Shown here piece by piece: positions 11,401-19,624 of a stretch of DNA of 64,000 nucleotides. The notes beneath the pieces were generated by a model. The model made no database searches. It was not told the origin of the DNA and worked only from the letters and a program-made list of their open reading frames with translations. Within the stretch, counting starts at the first letter, position 1. The number at the start of each line of letters is the position of its first letter. Source of the DNA: Bradyrhizobium genomosp. I (2014) (GTDB taxonomy: Bacteria > Pseudomonadota > Alphaproteobacteria > Rhizobiales > Xanthobacteraceae). The stretch covers positions 1 to 64,000 of the forward strand of contig NZ_AJQE01000286.1 in the NCBI RefSeq assembly GCF_000261685.1. Direction: 5' to 3'. The position numbers and the translations under genes were made by a program.

Positions 11401-11878
11401 CGAGCTCCGAGGCCGTGGCGGCGTCTAGCTCGGGCAAATCACCCTTTATGACCCGGCGGAGCATGGCGCCCTCCAGATCGTCGCTGTCCGCAGGTATGTC
11501 GATCGCGGACTTCAGCGTGTTGGACGCGTTGGCATCCAGCAGCACCTGCCGACGGACGCTGGGCTTGAGTTGCCACATGGGCGTCCCGCTCCGCGGCACC
11601 AGTTCGGATTGGGCAAGCAACGCACGAAGATCCGGACTTTCGTCCTTGTCGGGCGAGAAGCCGATACTGTTGGGAAGGAAGTAGCCGCGGGTGGCGGCGG
11701 CCAGCAGCTGCTGTGACGCGAGGTCACCAGGGAAAGCCGGCTCGGTCTTGCCCGACACGGAATTCGCAGCGTCCCGCACCACGCTCAAATCGCTATCGAG
11801 CTTTGCCGTATCGATACCGGCTGCTCGCAATCGCGCGACGATGTCAGCCATTGAAGACGTGCTATCCGGTGCCGCCAT
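8489..11878 (-). CDS. STAND-type P-loop NTPase
   Basis: This is a large signal-transduction NTPase. Numbered from a GTG three codons upstream at 11887, residues 1-200 form an unrecognised N-terminal region, followed by a short loop and a STAND/NACHT-like core. Walker A is GIGGMGKSS (about 269-277), Walker B is VLLVFDTFE (about 385-393) and a sensor-like VVVAGRAG follows (about 432-439). After a winged-helix-like stretch, the C-terminal half is Ala/Leu-rich and helical, as in TPR-like sensor arms. I chose ATG 11878 because AGAGGTG lies just upstream; GTG 11887 is possible. STAND proteins typically oligomerise on ligand binding and trigger an effector; here proteases encoded just upstream are the obvious candidate effectors. 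Confidence 0.85.
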   Translation of the reverse strand: MAAPDSTSSMADIVARLRAAGIDTAKLDSDLSVVRDAANSVSGKTEPAFPGDLASQQLLAAATRGYFLPNSIGFSPDKDESPDLRALLAQSELVPRSGTPMWQLKPSVRRQVLLDANASNTLKSAIDIPADSDDLEGAMLRRVIKGDLPELDAATASELDQLMVVSGWLAGTDFAAVPPTADVRRQIAKRELLEPLRVLVGRTEQDGADGSRDRIVGREKQIETLRAYVGIVPPEELRQYASRAIRSLWQRITFSDAANEPLIISGIGGMGKSSLIGKFILDHALFPGVDLAFAYLDFDRAALAPRQPLQILIDIALQFSTWFPGLEAPLAKFRADLRGAIDLLANNPSQRLLEDTTRSQLNAYCFELRSIIESINEGRAPVLLVFDTFEVVQYDQQAVKGISDLIATLRAPTPPTGARSGGSWENLRVVVAGRAGAPEITTSHPPIKLGPLPLAATVELIRRRNQSDAIGIASSQITALAKLLRGSPLDVAIVMNWLKSRDQAERASLLDEIIREVEASDRESGDAQESAGDDDSDAGADLVTSRRITGILINRMVNHINDPQVRQLAVPGLVVRAVTTDVIREVMAPASGLVEKADALSTDEAMELLRRLESERWLVTRTGECLRHRSDVRLAMLDLMRRQDRRRFDNANLRATKFFRARANSSTDMRAEAIYHLLLSGEERIEEADSYWRPEVGALLASAVDDLTGAAQVYLKVRLGRAVSAEALRTLPPRVASSLLVAFGRRLLQRGAVVGLSSVLDDLQRGAHNPALVGMVCETQYRSGNWDELREWLNRGTTSGPLAPAFAALGDGDFDAARMADEAAGGPLRFCLRLGARDPQAIPVLLQSGMADWKLVSFPTGLGDAAWDYAACIVHADDFVAGSVVLERKARILDAVGAMCRSGQKVPAAATTSGALRVLAFHETDTARPILRKLDFNAVFSTIGARMLQEFGKSFEAVASQLQPNFPEIVSGMRTLLKGSSAIPGNAVIADPKFTREFAGLVAQMAASGSEAAARCVLNTLAGTHPDWIEPAGHALTRAFPGEIPSKLGWWSSVDKYLANGGRQARSRRPLDGYAILSLADEAGSFVEALSAYAEIVDHHSDRAQDFIAIAAAFQGWRRWLTSMLSPTA

Positions 11879-11889
11879 GCCATTCACCT

Positions 11890-13989
11890 CTATTGCATGA
11901 CCTTGATTGCCTTCAGCGCTGGGACCACACCGCCAGCCAACGTCTTCAGCCTGAGCCCAGGATCGGCCAAATCCGGCAACGTGGCCTTCGAATATTCGTA
12001 GAGCGCTGCAACCGTATCATCGTTGTAGCGGCCGTCCGCGCCAGCGGCAGAAACTGCTGCCCGAATGCAGCTCTTCCAGGCTTCGATGCCAATCGTGTCG
12101 TAAGCGACGACATCGTGCTTGTACTGACTTGTATATTCGCGCACAAAATCGGGAATATGACCGATTAGCAGCCAACGCATCGATTTCAAGCCCGGTCCCA
12201 ACACCTGCTGCGTGTCCGTGACACCGATCATCCCCGCGATGAGTTCCTTCAGCCCTCCGTCAGGCGGCGACTTGTGGATGTCATCGATGACGATCCAAAC
12301 GAGTTCGCGCAATACCAGTTCCTGACCTGCCGCCGGCCCCGTCGTTCTGTCGATCACGGTTTCGCTCACGGTAAGTCCAGCGTTTTTGGCGCGATCCTCC
12401 AACAGCCGACCGAACCAGGCCGGCAGATCGTTTGCCCACCAGCGGGTACGTTGCCGCTCGTCCGTAGGTTTTTCCGGCATACCCCTCATTTCGCCGAGAT
12501 CGATGCGGCGGCCGAGTTCCAGGAGAAAATCCTCCGGCCTGTCGGATTTAAATTCCTTCATTTCCTCGGCGGAGAATTCGACCACGATCGCGGGCCGACG
12601 TCGCGCAATGGCGCGCAGGATTCGGGTGGAAAAGCTCTTGCCGGACTTTCCAGGCACACCAGATGCGTTCTGCTCGCTGACGACCAGAACCCGCTGCACC
12701 GCATGCGAATCGAACATCGCGAATGCGGCTTCCTTGAAATCCACCCTTCCTAGCACAGGCTCGGGCTTCTGGCGATCATCGGACAACGACCACAGCCCGT
12801 CGTTGGTCCCGAAAACGGCGGATGATTCCAGCAGAAGGCCTGGTTTCTCCACCGAAAGCCGGGCGATCACCTGATTTATCAACACACCCTGATTGCAGAG
12901 ACTGGTGGGCCTGTTCGGATAGGCTGACGGGTGTCCAGCATTGTGAAACCCGACGATATCCGGCGTTGCGTCGAAGCAAGGTGATCCGGAGGAGCCTCCG
13001 TTCGTATTGGTCGAATAAAACAATCGGGTCGAGGGGTCGGGATCGCTGTCGACAAAGTCCCCCTTATCGAACATCTGGGGACCGGCGGAGGGATGCTGCA
13101 GAAGCGCTATTGCACTGCCAGGACGCGGCGGGCGCACCGGGGCGCTCAAACGCTGCCATCCGCGAAGCTTGCCTCCGCCTCCGCCGATGGATTCGGCACC
13201 GATCCGCTCGGCCAGACGAACGATTGCGCAGTCGAGGCGCTGGTCAATCGGCGGCGGGCCGAAGAGGTGCGTCCGTCCGTCATCCGGATGCTTCATGCTC
13301 GACCATTCGAGCCAACGGCCGGCTGGCGGATTTTCCCGAGGAGCCACGAGCCTGACCACGCGCAGACCACTCGGCGGGGCTGCGACGGCGAAGGCGCCGA
13401 CGGGCGCCCAGTAGTCGAACACGAAAGCTAGGCTCTGCTCCGCTCCCGCCAGCGCAACATCCCCGGCCGGGCCGGGGACCAGGAAGCGCTCGACGACGTG
13501 ACGCGCCGTCAGAACGAGATCTGCCCCGATGAGGAAACCGGTCCCCTTGAAGCCCGGCTCGTACGGATCGTCGATCCAGATCGCACACACACGGTAACGG
13601 GCGGCCTCCATTCCTTCAAAGAACGTCTTCGAAACCAGGAAGGGCTGAACCTTGTTGTTCAGGCTCTGGAGGTTAGCCTGATCGGCCACTCCGTCCGCAT
13701 TCACGGCAATCTGGTCCGAGAGGATTCCGCGAAGCACGGCATTGGTCTGACTGCGACTGATGAGCTCGACACAAAACCGTTCGAGCCATCCCTGGCTGGC
13801 CAAGTGCGGTACCAGCGCTTCCGTCAAGACGACCTTGTTGCCCGGATCCTGTGGCGCAAGACGCTCGATATAGTTCTTGCGATCGCTCGGCTGCGTGTCG
13901 GGCGGCAGGATCGCGTCGACCGCCGCCGTTATCACCGCCCACGAGGCATAGAGATTCAAGACTTTCGGTAAAATCGCCTGCGTCGGCAT
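11890..13989 (-). CDS. Trypsin-like protease with N-terminal adaptor-like and C-terminal P-loop-like domains
   Basis: Residues 1-115 are helical and end in a pattern (GWLERFCVELISRS, then a conserved-looking N) reminiscent of the effector-associated domains that recruit proteases to STAND systems. Residues 130-385 are a trypsin-fold protease with His164 (LVLTARHVV), Asp253 (LDCAIVRL) and Ser334 (GGSSGSPCFD). Residues 420-699 look like an ATPase: a glycine/lysine loop SGVPGKSGKSF (about 443-453) and a Walker-B-like WIVIDDIH (565-572). Neither phasing of the loop fits GxxxxGK[ST] exactly. The gene starts one base after the stop of the next protease and ends just before the STAND gene. Protease activity is well supported; the adaptor domain and ATPase assignments are inferences. 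Confidence 0.85.
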   Translation of the reverse strand: MPTQAILPKVLNLYASWAVITAAVDAILPPDTQPSDRKNYIERLAPQDPGNKVVLTEALVPHLASQGWLERFCVELISRSQTNAVLRGILSDQIAVNADGVADQANLQSLNNKVQPFLVSKTFFEGMEAARYRVCAIWIDDPYEPGFKGTGFLIGADLVLTARHVVERFLVPGPAGDVALAGAEQSLAFVFDYWAPVGAFAVAAPPSGLRVVRLVAPRENPPAGRWLEWSSMKHPDDGRTHLFGPPPIDQRLDCAIVRLAERIGAESIGGGGGKLRGWQRLSAPVRPPRPGSAIALLQHPSAGPQMFDKGDFVDSDPDPSTRLFYSTNTNGGSSGSPCFDATPDIVGFHNAGHPSAYPNRPTSLCNQGVLINQVIARLSVEKPGLLLESSAVFGTNDGLWSLSDDRQKPEPVLGRVDFKEAAFAMFDSHAVQRVLVVSEQNASGVPGKSGKSFSTRILRAIARRRPAIVVEFSAEEMKEFKSDRPEDFLLELGRRIDLGEMRGMPEKPTDERQRTRWWANDLPAWFGRLLEDRAKNAGLTVSETVIDRTTGPAAGQELVLRELVWIVIDDIHKSPPDGGLKELIAGMIGVTDTQQVLGPGLKSMRWLLIGHIPDFVREYTSQYKHDVVAYDTIGIEAWKSCIRAAVSAAGADGRYNDDTVAALYEYSKATLPDLADPGLRLKTLAGGVVPALKAIKVMQ

Positions 13990-13990
13990 T

Positions 13991-15151
13991 TTAGATACCC
14001 CACTCCCCCGTCTGGCTTCGGACGATCGCAGGGTGATCGGCTATCGCCGACAGGAGCACGGCTTCGTTGCGCGCTCCGGGGCGGCCAAAATAATGCAGTC
14101 CCACAACCTTCGACGATGCGAAATCCACCAGCGGACTGCCGGAGGACCCATTGGTCGTCGAACAGTCGTGGGCCAGTACATCCGTGCCGAGAAGCTCCAG
14201 CACGCAACCCGGAGAAAAGCGCTTGGTGCCGTCGAGCTCACCGAAAACCTTGAATACGTTCTGATCGTCCGCGAGGTCCTTGATCGGGTGCCCTGCGACG
14301 AAAACATTCCGTTTCGACCATCCGTTGGACTGCGCCTTCAGATCCATCACGATCGGTGACGGCATGCCGCCTGCCGCGTCCGCCGTCGGCGGCTTCAGCC
14401 GGAAAATCGCGAGATCCGGTTTGTCACCGCCCTCGACATAAAGCACCTCGTCGAGAGCGAACCGCGAATGCTTCGAGCCTCCCTTCTCGAAGCGGAAATC
14501 TACGACGCCTGGCCGATCGGTCCGCAACCGCCATCCCTGGCGCACGTCGGTGGCCGCCAGCGCAGCGTTCTGTCGGGCCACCGCACCGGCGACATGCGCA
14601 TTGGTCACCAGCGTGTTCCTGCCAATCAACCACCCGGTCGCAACAGGAACGAACGGCTCCGCGTTGCCGACCATGATGCAGCCAACCCGAGCGCAGATGT
14701 CCAGGATCGCGTTCTGTGCCGCATTGATATACGCAACCCAGAAGTCGTCTTTCGCAGTCGCCGCACTGGTGTCGGGCGCATCGCCCTCGACGAACCAGGC
14801 TGGCCGCCCAATGACTTGGATCACGGCCTCCAGATTCGCCAATTGCCCTGCGTTGAGATCGCGATGGCTGACGTGACCGCCGGCGAGCGAGGCGGCAAGG
14901 TCGAGTCCTTCCCGTGCGGTCTTGTTGGCAACCGCGCGAGCGAGCTCCGTCGCGCCGGGAGACGCCGCTTTGAGATTCCATTCGATGCGCTGCTCAACCT
15001 CCTGCAACGACGGTGACTTCGGCGCTACTGACTCTAATCCGCCGGCTTCTCGCGGCGCCGCCGCTGGTCCGAGCCCCAGCTTCTTGATCTCTTTGATGAC
15101 TCGTTCGGCGCGTTCCTCAGTGGACTCCGGGAAGCGGGCTCGACTTATCAT
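13991..15151 (-). CDS. Trypsin-like serine protease (386 aa)
   Basis: A helical N-terminal region of about 160 residues precedes a trypsin-fold domain. The triad is visible as His186 (LVTNAHVAG), Asp246 (KPDLAIFRL) and Ser337 (NGSSGSPLVDF). No signal peptide is present, so the enzyme is likely cytoplasmic, unlike most secreted V8-like proteases. The ATG at 15151 has GGAGAGACGCC upstream as ribosome binding site. Its N-terminal region may be a dedicated interaction domain, since it is too long for a simple propeptide. The stop is one base from the next protease gene, showing cotranscription. It could process the giant or the OmpA-like protein, or be activated by the NTPase; the substrate cannot be told from sequence. 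Confidence 0.88.
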   Translation of the reverse strand: MISRARFPESTEERAERVIKEIKKLGLGPAAAPREAGGLESVAPKSPSLQEVEQRIEWNLKAASPGATELARAVANKTAREGLDLAASLAGGHVSHRDLNAGQLANLEAVIQVIGRPAWFVEGDAPDTSAATAKDDFWVAYINAAQNAILDICARVGCIMVGNAEPFVPVATGWLIGRNTLVTNAHVAGAVARQNAALAATDVRQGWRLRTDRPGVVDFRFEKGGSKHSRFALDEVLYVEGGDKPDLAIFRLKPPTADAAGGMPSPIVMDLKAQSNGWSKRNVFVAGHPIKDLADDQNVFKVFGELDGTKRFSPGCVLELLGTDVLAHDCSTTNGSSGSPLVDFASSKVVGLHYFGRPGARNEAVLLSAIADHPAIVRSQTGEWGI

Positions 15152-15176
15152 GGCGTCTCTCCGCAGGGGACCGTCA

Positions 15177-15473
15177 TCAGGGCGGATCGATTGTTACGTC
15201 ATAGGTCTTGTCCGGCTCCGCTCCGACATTGATGTCTACGGAGCGGCTCTCGCCAGAGGCGGTGAAGATGCGCAGCCGAACCTCTCCGGTTGGAAGCCCG
15301 ATCTGGGCATGCCCGTCCGCATCCGTTTGATACATCAGTTCCGGCACCGGACCGCTTGCCTGCTCGACCGCGATCCGGGCACCGGCAAGCGGCCGCCCAT
15401 CGCGGAGGGTCACATGAATGAAGCACCGGCTGCGCGGCACGGAAGCTGTCAAGCCGAGGCGGCCTGCAACCAC
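15177..15473 (-). CDS. Small beta-sandwich (carboxypeptidase-regulatory-like) protein
   Basis: A short protein of at most 98 aa. The core (TLRDGRPLAGARIAV, then TDADGHAQIGLPTG, then VRLRIFTASG and a final VDINVGAE) has the pattern of carboxypeptidase-regulatory-like or Ig-like beta-sandwich domains, which often mediate protein binding. The start is uncertain: GTG 15473 lies inside the end of the upstream protease gene, TTG 15452 overlaps its stop, and GTG 15440 comes after it. It sits between two protease genes in the same direction, so it is probably an accessory subunit of the same system. No signal peptide is visible. Confidence 0.65.
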   Translation of the reverse strand: MVAGRLGLTASVPRSRCFIHVTLRDGRPLAGARIAVEQASGPVPELMYQTDADGHAQIGLPTGEVRLRIFTASGESRSVDINVGAEPDKTYDVTIDPP

Positions 15474-16348
15474 TCCTTCACCGTCAACACGATCTCCGGC
15501 GAAAGTCGCGGTCCGGAATTCGCCGTCACGCCGAGGCTGGGCGCCGTGCCACCTATTCCATAAGCGTGCACCGCAACGGCAACAGCTTCGCTGGTCGCCG
15601 ACGCCTGGACCCAGACAGGCGAGCCACTCTGGCCTCCGTACGTATCGACGTCGTAGTAGATGCGGTGTGCGGACGTCCGAAGCACCCTGTTCTGGTGGAA
15701 GTACTGGTTTCGCCCGTTGTCGAGATCACCCGGATAGCCCGAAATGTTGACGAGAGCGTTCTCCAGCTCGGCATCCGTCTGCGACGCGATCTTGAAATAG
15801 CCGACCTCCTCGCCCAGCGGCTCCGCCAGCTGAATGCAACCGATGTCATGATCGGGATCGGCCGAGTTGATCCATTGCTGAAGCGCAAAGAACTTCGTTG
15901 CGGTCACGGTCCTGAAGGGAGACACGCCTGCGTCCTGCCCCGGCGAGACCTCGATCGAACCAATCCAGCCGTTGAAATCCGACGGGCTGTAGACGCAGTG
16001 TCCTGCGGTCAGCAGGGTCTTGGGGCCGATAAACCACCCCGTCCCGATATACGAAGATGTCTGTGGCGGCCGAGGCTTCAATTTCAGCCCGGCAATCTTG
16101 CGCCACGGCGGGGCCTTTGTATTGGTAATTCTGACGCGGTCGTCGGTGCCCAGCACTGTTTCGTTGCCGACCCGCACGCCCTTCGGTTTTATCTTGACAT
16201 CCGATTTTCCAAAGACAAGCAGATCCTGCTGCGATTCGCCCTTGGACTCGGCGCTGCCATCACTGCCGGCAGTTTCGATGACGGGCGCAATGGGTTGATT
16301 TTCGGTGGGCGGCAAGGCCGCTGACGACGACCAGGGCAACGCATTCAT
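15449..16348 (-). CDS. V8/trypsin-like serine protease (299 aa), first gene of the operon
   Basis: Residues 100-295 form a trypsin-like domain with His117 (LLTAGHCVY), Asp168 (DHDIGCIQL) and Ser241 (GGQSGSPVWV), typical of glutamyl-endopeptidase (V8) relatives. Residues 1-95 are a low-complexity leader (Ser, Ala, Glu) without a clear signal peptide. The start is well supported by AGGAGG seven bases before ATG 16348. Upstream is AT-rich non-coding DNA, so the promoter of the whole 16.3-kb operon should lie at about 16350-16400. This is the third intact protease encoded within 5 kb; having three divergent triads in one operon is unusual and suggests a cascade or different substrates. Confidence 0.88.
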   Translation of the reverse strand: MNALPWSSSAALPPTENQPIAPVIETAGSDGSAESKGESQQDLLVFGKSDVKIKPKGVRVGNETVLGTDDRVRITNTKAPPWRKIAGLKLKPRPPQTSSYIGTGWFIGPKTLLTAGHCVYSPSDFNGWIGSIEVSPGQDAGVSPFRTVTATKFFALQQWINSADPDHDIGCIQLAEPLGEEVGYFKIASQTDAELENALVNISGYPGDLDNGRNQYFHQNRVLRTSAHRIYYDVDTYGGQSGSPVWVQASATSEAVAVAVHAYGIGGTAPSLGVTANSGPRLSPEIVLTVKEWLQAASA

Positions 16349-16388
16349 GCCAAATCCTCCTCAAAAAATAAATCAAGAGATTACGGCT

Positions 16389-16536
16389 ACATCCTAGTTG
16401 CGTCAGAATTTTCTGCAACCAAAATCGGATCCTCGTTCCCGTCCCGCCATCGACGACGGGATCTTTTAAGGTCAGGAGCTATTCCATATTGAACGATGAG
16501 CTTGTGGCCTGTCTTCTGCTGGAAAACTGGGGCGAA
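16389..16536 (-). pseudogene. Fragment resembling a molybdate-type ABC binding protein
   Basis: On the minus strand a short reading frame gives FAPVFQQKTGHKLIVQYGIA, the pattern that follows the first helix of ModA-like periplasmic binding proteins (AFEKATGHKLxxxYG). It runs about 49 codons to a stop and has no start or remaining domains. It lies within the debris between the protease operon and nodU. Confidence 0.45.
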
Positions 16537-17036
16537 GTCCGTTGAACACGGATGCGACTAAAGTGACGACATTCAGCACCCTGGCAAGCGCAGCCGCCGT
16601 TTCGATCTTCGTCCGCAACATGTGGCTCGTCGGCGGGCATAGGCAGAAACTTCACCTCGACATTCCTGATAGCGTTCCTCCTCCGACTTTCTCGCAACAC
16701 ACTGTAATGGCGAACCACTAAAGAATGTTGTTCAGTAGAGAGAGCGCTCGCGAAGTTTGCGCCGCGCGGGCAATGGTTCCCGTCGCCGATCGCTCGGCAA
16801 AGGCGAAAGTCAGCTTGTCCGTATTCACTTCCGACAATCCAAGAAGGCTGTCCGGCCTTTCCCCGCTCGAGCCCGAGAGTTTGGTAGTGAGGTTAAGCCC
16901 TTCGCTCGTGAACGCCATTTCGGCGGATCTGACGAGGCTGATCTCTCCAGCCAGACTCGTGTCCACGCTGGGACTGCGGAAGGAGTCCACCTCTGCCCCA
17001 GTTTGCGGCTTGCTCCTGCGCCAAGATCATCTCCGT

Positions 17037-17168
17037 AACCGAGCCGACTGACAGTTGATCGTGATCGAGGTCGCTGTCGTTTGAGAGTACGCCAATGGCT
17101 GCCGACGCTGTAACAACCCTGCCTTTTGCTACGCCATTGCTGTCGGAAATTGCGACCGGATCGTGGTT
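17037..17168 (-). pseudogene. Fragment of a cadherin-like/VCBS repeat protein
   Basis: The minus strand encodes NHDPVAISDSNG followed by VLSNDSDLDHDQLSV, the signature of tandem-95/cadherin-like calcium-binding repeats of large secreted adhesins. Only one partial repeat is present, without start or secretion signal. It abuts an IS110 remnant, so insertion and deletion probably destroyed the parent gene. Confidence 0.55.
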
Positions 17169-17184
17169 GGTTGGGGTGAACAAC

Positions 17185-17369
17185 ACCCACTATCCTTATT
17201 GCGACAAGTACGGCGGTCGCACCCAATGCGCCGATACCAGGGATTGTCATCAGCCGGCGTGTGACGTCCTCTCGATCGGCGACCGCCTCGATCTCCCTTG
17301 TCACTTCGCGAATCCGTTCTCGATCCCTACCTTTCTTCGTTACCCCTAGGCCTGCAGCGATCGCATTCG
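17185..17369 (-). pseudogene. IS110-family transposase remnant
   Basis: A minus-strand stretch reads IEAVADREDVTRRLMTIPGI then GALGATAVLVAI, the conserved transposase_20 helix-hairpin pattern (L-x-T-I-P-G-I-G) of IS110/IS1111 elements. Only about 60 codons survive and no element ends are seen. It directly abuts the 3' end of nodU. Confidence 0.65.
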
Positions 17370-19124
17370 TCAAACAAGGCGGCCTCTGGCGGGAGGTATC
17401 CGATCTTTGGCGTACGGTTCCGCCTCCGCGCGCTGAGAGAGAAAGATGTCGTTGGCCAGCACTGAGTCTCCGCCCGCGCGTTTCGTCCACAGCACGCCAT
17501 CGCACCACACGTGGTCAACGCGGTCCCACTGGCAGGCAGATGCCGCATTCGGGAAAAACCCGCGTCCATTGTGATTGGCGCTTGTGTTGCATAGTAGCGG
17601 AATGCCCGTGAGGCCCTCGTATTCGACGAGAAGTTCGGCGATTTTGTGCTGAGAGGTCCTGCAAATAGTCTGCAATCGAGCAGATCCGTCCAGATGCACA
17701 ACAGCGGGGATCTTGGCCCGCCATTCTGCTCGTGTTAGGTGCTCGAAGAGCATGTAAGGGTCTGGCGTTCCAGGACTAAAAATATCCGGCGCACGATCCT
17801 CCAGGCATATTGGCGCTACCGGCCGGAAGTGCTCGCGAAGTTTGATGTCGTTGAGACGGTCCTTCATTCGCGGCGATGTCGCCGCGGCCAGTATGCTTCT
17901 GCTACCCAAAGCCCGAGGTCCAAGCTCCGCGCGGCCGGCAAGGAAAATGACGGGCTTGTTGCTGGCGAGAATCGTTGCAAGTTCACGCATGCTACATGGT
18001 GAGCCGTCCCATCCGGGCGGCACGTCGCCTCGTTCCACGGCTGGACCACTATAGACGGACCATTCCAATGGTACAAAGCCTTGGTCCGCCGCTAATGCGG
18101 AGCAAGCGGCACCTATTGCCGAGCCACTGTCATTCGGAAAGGGTGGCACCCAGATAGCATCGAACAAGCCGGCAGCTCGTAGTGTGCTATTCCATTTTAT
18201 GTTGAGACCGCAACCGCCGGCCATGCACAGATTGCGCGCGGGAAGCCTCGAATGTCTCTGTATAGCACTCGCGAGCTTGGTAACGAGCAGACGCTCTTGG
18301 AACCAATGAAAGGATGCAAGCACATCTTCGGGGGCTTTGGCTTTTAACCGTAGCGCGCTGGCATCGAGGAACTCGTGGACAGGCTCAAGCGCGGCGTCCT
18401 CGCTGCAACGACCGACTGGCTCCGTAAACGTGCTAAAGTGCTTTTCGTAGAGCTCCTGAAACACCTCGACAATGCTTTCATCGACTGAACCGAGCGCGAT
18501 GTAGGCCATCAACTTGCCCGCAACACCGAGGTCCCACTTGGTCCGGTTCGTCTGCTTGTATGGTCCGAAGTGATAGCCCGCGGCAGCATAAGCATGCCCG
18601 ATCAGCGGGAAGAGGCACTCGAGGAACCTGGCGGCGCGGCGCTCTACATGGTAGAGACGTGGAAAGGAAGCGCCGTCCCACACCAGACAGAACGCGGGCT
18701 GCCCGGCCTTGGCGAAAGGGCTGGTACAAAAAGCGGAAGCCACATGGGCTGTGACATGCGGATAGCTTTTATAAGGGAAAGCGCTCTCGTTGAGCATCAG
18801 CCCAGATCCGTCGTGCGCTATGAGGAGGCCTTCGGCATCGCCCTCAACATACGGTGCCCCTTTAAGGGTAATGGGCGCAGTCCCACTGAAAACCTCAAAT
18901 TGTGACTCAACCTCGCCCCACCATCCGTCGATGACGAACCGATCAACGTCCCGCGGATCTAAACCGTGCTCTGCCAAGGCGACAACAACCGCATCGAGAT
19001 TGGTGATTTTTTGATATCGCGGATTATTGCCCCGCTTCTCCTGCTCGACACAAAAGACAAGCCGTCTGTCCTCGATAAGGGCGACTGCTCCGTCATGGGT
19101 CAGTTTGATACCGCAGATGCGCAT
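17370..19124 (-). CDS. nodU: Nodulation protein NodU, Nod-factor O-carbamoyltransferase
   Basis: The protein begins MRICGIKLTHDGAVALIEDR and matches rhizobial NodU along its length (584 aa). NodU adds a carbamoyl group, from carbamoyl phosphate, to the non-reducing end (O-6) of lipo-chitooligosaccharide Nod factors in the cytoplasm. Family landmarks are the N-terminal THDGA, the Kae1-like AGGCGLNIKWNS, and the carbamoyltransferase C-terminal motifs FLAGRAELGPRALGSRSIL, HFRPVAPICLE and PLLCNTSANHNGRGFF. An in-frame start 62 codons earlier exists, but ATG 19124 has GGAGA six bases upstream and matches the family start. nodS, which usually precedes nodU, is not found here, nor are nodABC or a convincing nod box, so the gene has been separated from its usual operon or lies at the end of a rearranged one. 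Confidence 0.93.
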   Translation of the reverse strand: MRICGIKLTHDGAVALIEDRRLVFCVEQEKRGNNPRYQKITNLDAVVVALAEHGLDPRDVDRFVIDGWWGEVESQFEVFSGTAPITLKGAPYVEGDAEGLLIAHDGSGLMLNESAFPYKSYPHVTAHVASAFCTSPFAKAGQPAFCLVWDGASFPRLYHVERRAARFLECLFPLIGHAYAAAGYHFGPYKQTNRTKWDLGVAGKLMAYIALGSVDESIVEVFQELYEKHFSTFTEPVGRCSEDAALEPVHEFLDASALRLKAKAPEDVLASFHWFQERLLVTKLASAIQRHSRLPARNLCMAGGCGLNIKWNSTLRAAGLFDAIWVPPFPNDSGSAIGAACSALAADQGFVPLEWSVYSGPAVERGDVPPGWDGSPCSMRELATILASNKPVIFLAGRAELGPRALGSRSILAAATSPRMKDRLNDIKLREHFRPVAPICLEDRAPDIFSPGTPDPYMLFEHLTRAEWRAKIPAVVHLDGSARLQTICRTSQHKIAELLVEYEGLTGIPLLCNTSANHNGRGFFPNAASACQWDRVDHVWCDGVLWTKRAGGDSVLANDIFLSQRAEAEPYAKDRIPPARGRLV

Positions 19125-19624
19125 ACTGTCTCCGAACCTAATGCCGGTGATCCACTCGACTTGAAGGCGCCGCAACTGTTGCTCATCGCGAGACTCAGAT
19201 GGGCTCCCATCTGTCACGATGCACGCTCTGGGCCAGTTCCAATCAGTGGAATCGCTGGCGATTGTCTGATCAAAGTCGGAGTTGGAAGCGACTTGACCGA
19301 TTCGTGACACCGGACGCGTTCAGTTTCGGACCAAGCACTCCCGCCTACGGCGACAATTTGCGTGCGTGCGACCTGCGGCCCTTTGTGCCTTCTCCGACGT
19401 GGAGCGAACGAGTGCATCGGAACTCTTTACCGGATGGTGAGATCGTCGACCAGATCACGAGACGTGACCTCCTAAGGCGGCGACGACATGCGGTCTTTGA
19501 CGTTACGATTCGACCGATGCTCGCCGTTAACGGACATAGGAGCTGCTTACATTGCCGAGTGCAAGTCATCAGCTGAAGCGCAGATATTCACAACCATGCC
19601 TTTCGTCTGGAACTGGACCGGCCG
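19125..19624. other. 500-bp gap between nodU and the aminotransferase gene
   Basis: No supportable gene. I looked for a nodS remnant on both strands and did not find the methyltransferase motifs. Weak open frames on both strands here (for example plus 19199-19576) have no recognisable family and poor ribosome binding sites. The promoter of nodU presumably lies in this stretch. Confidence 0.5.

Larger units (their letters stand above)
16349..17369. other. Gene-free stretch with debris
   Basis: No intact gene is visible. The first 60 bases next to the protease operon are AT-rich and should hold its promoter, though I cannot point to firm -35/-10 boxes. The rest holds the ModA-like, cadherin-like and IS110 fragments listed separately. 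A minus-strand frame at 16718-16990 (90 codons) is unrecognised and may be a further scrap. Confidence 0.6.
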
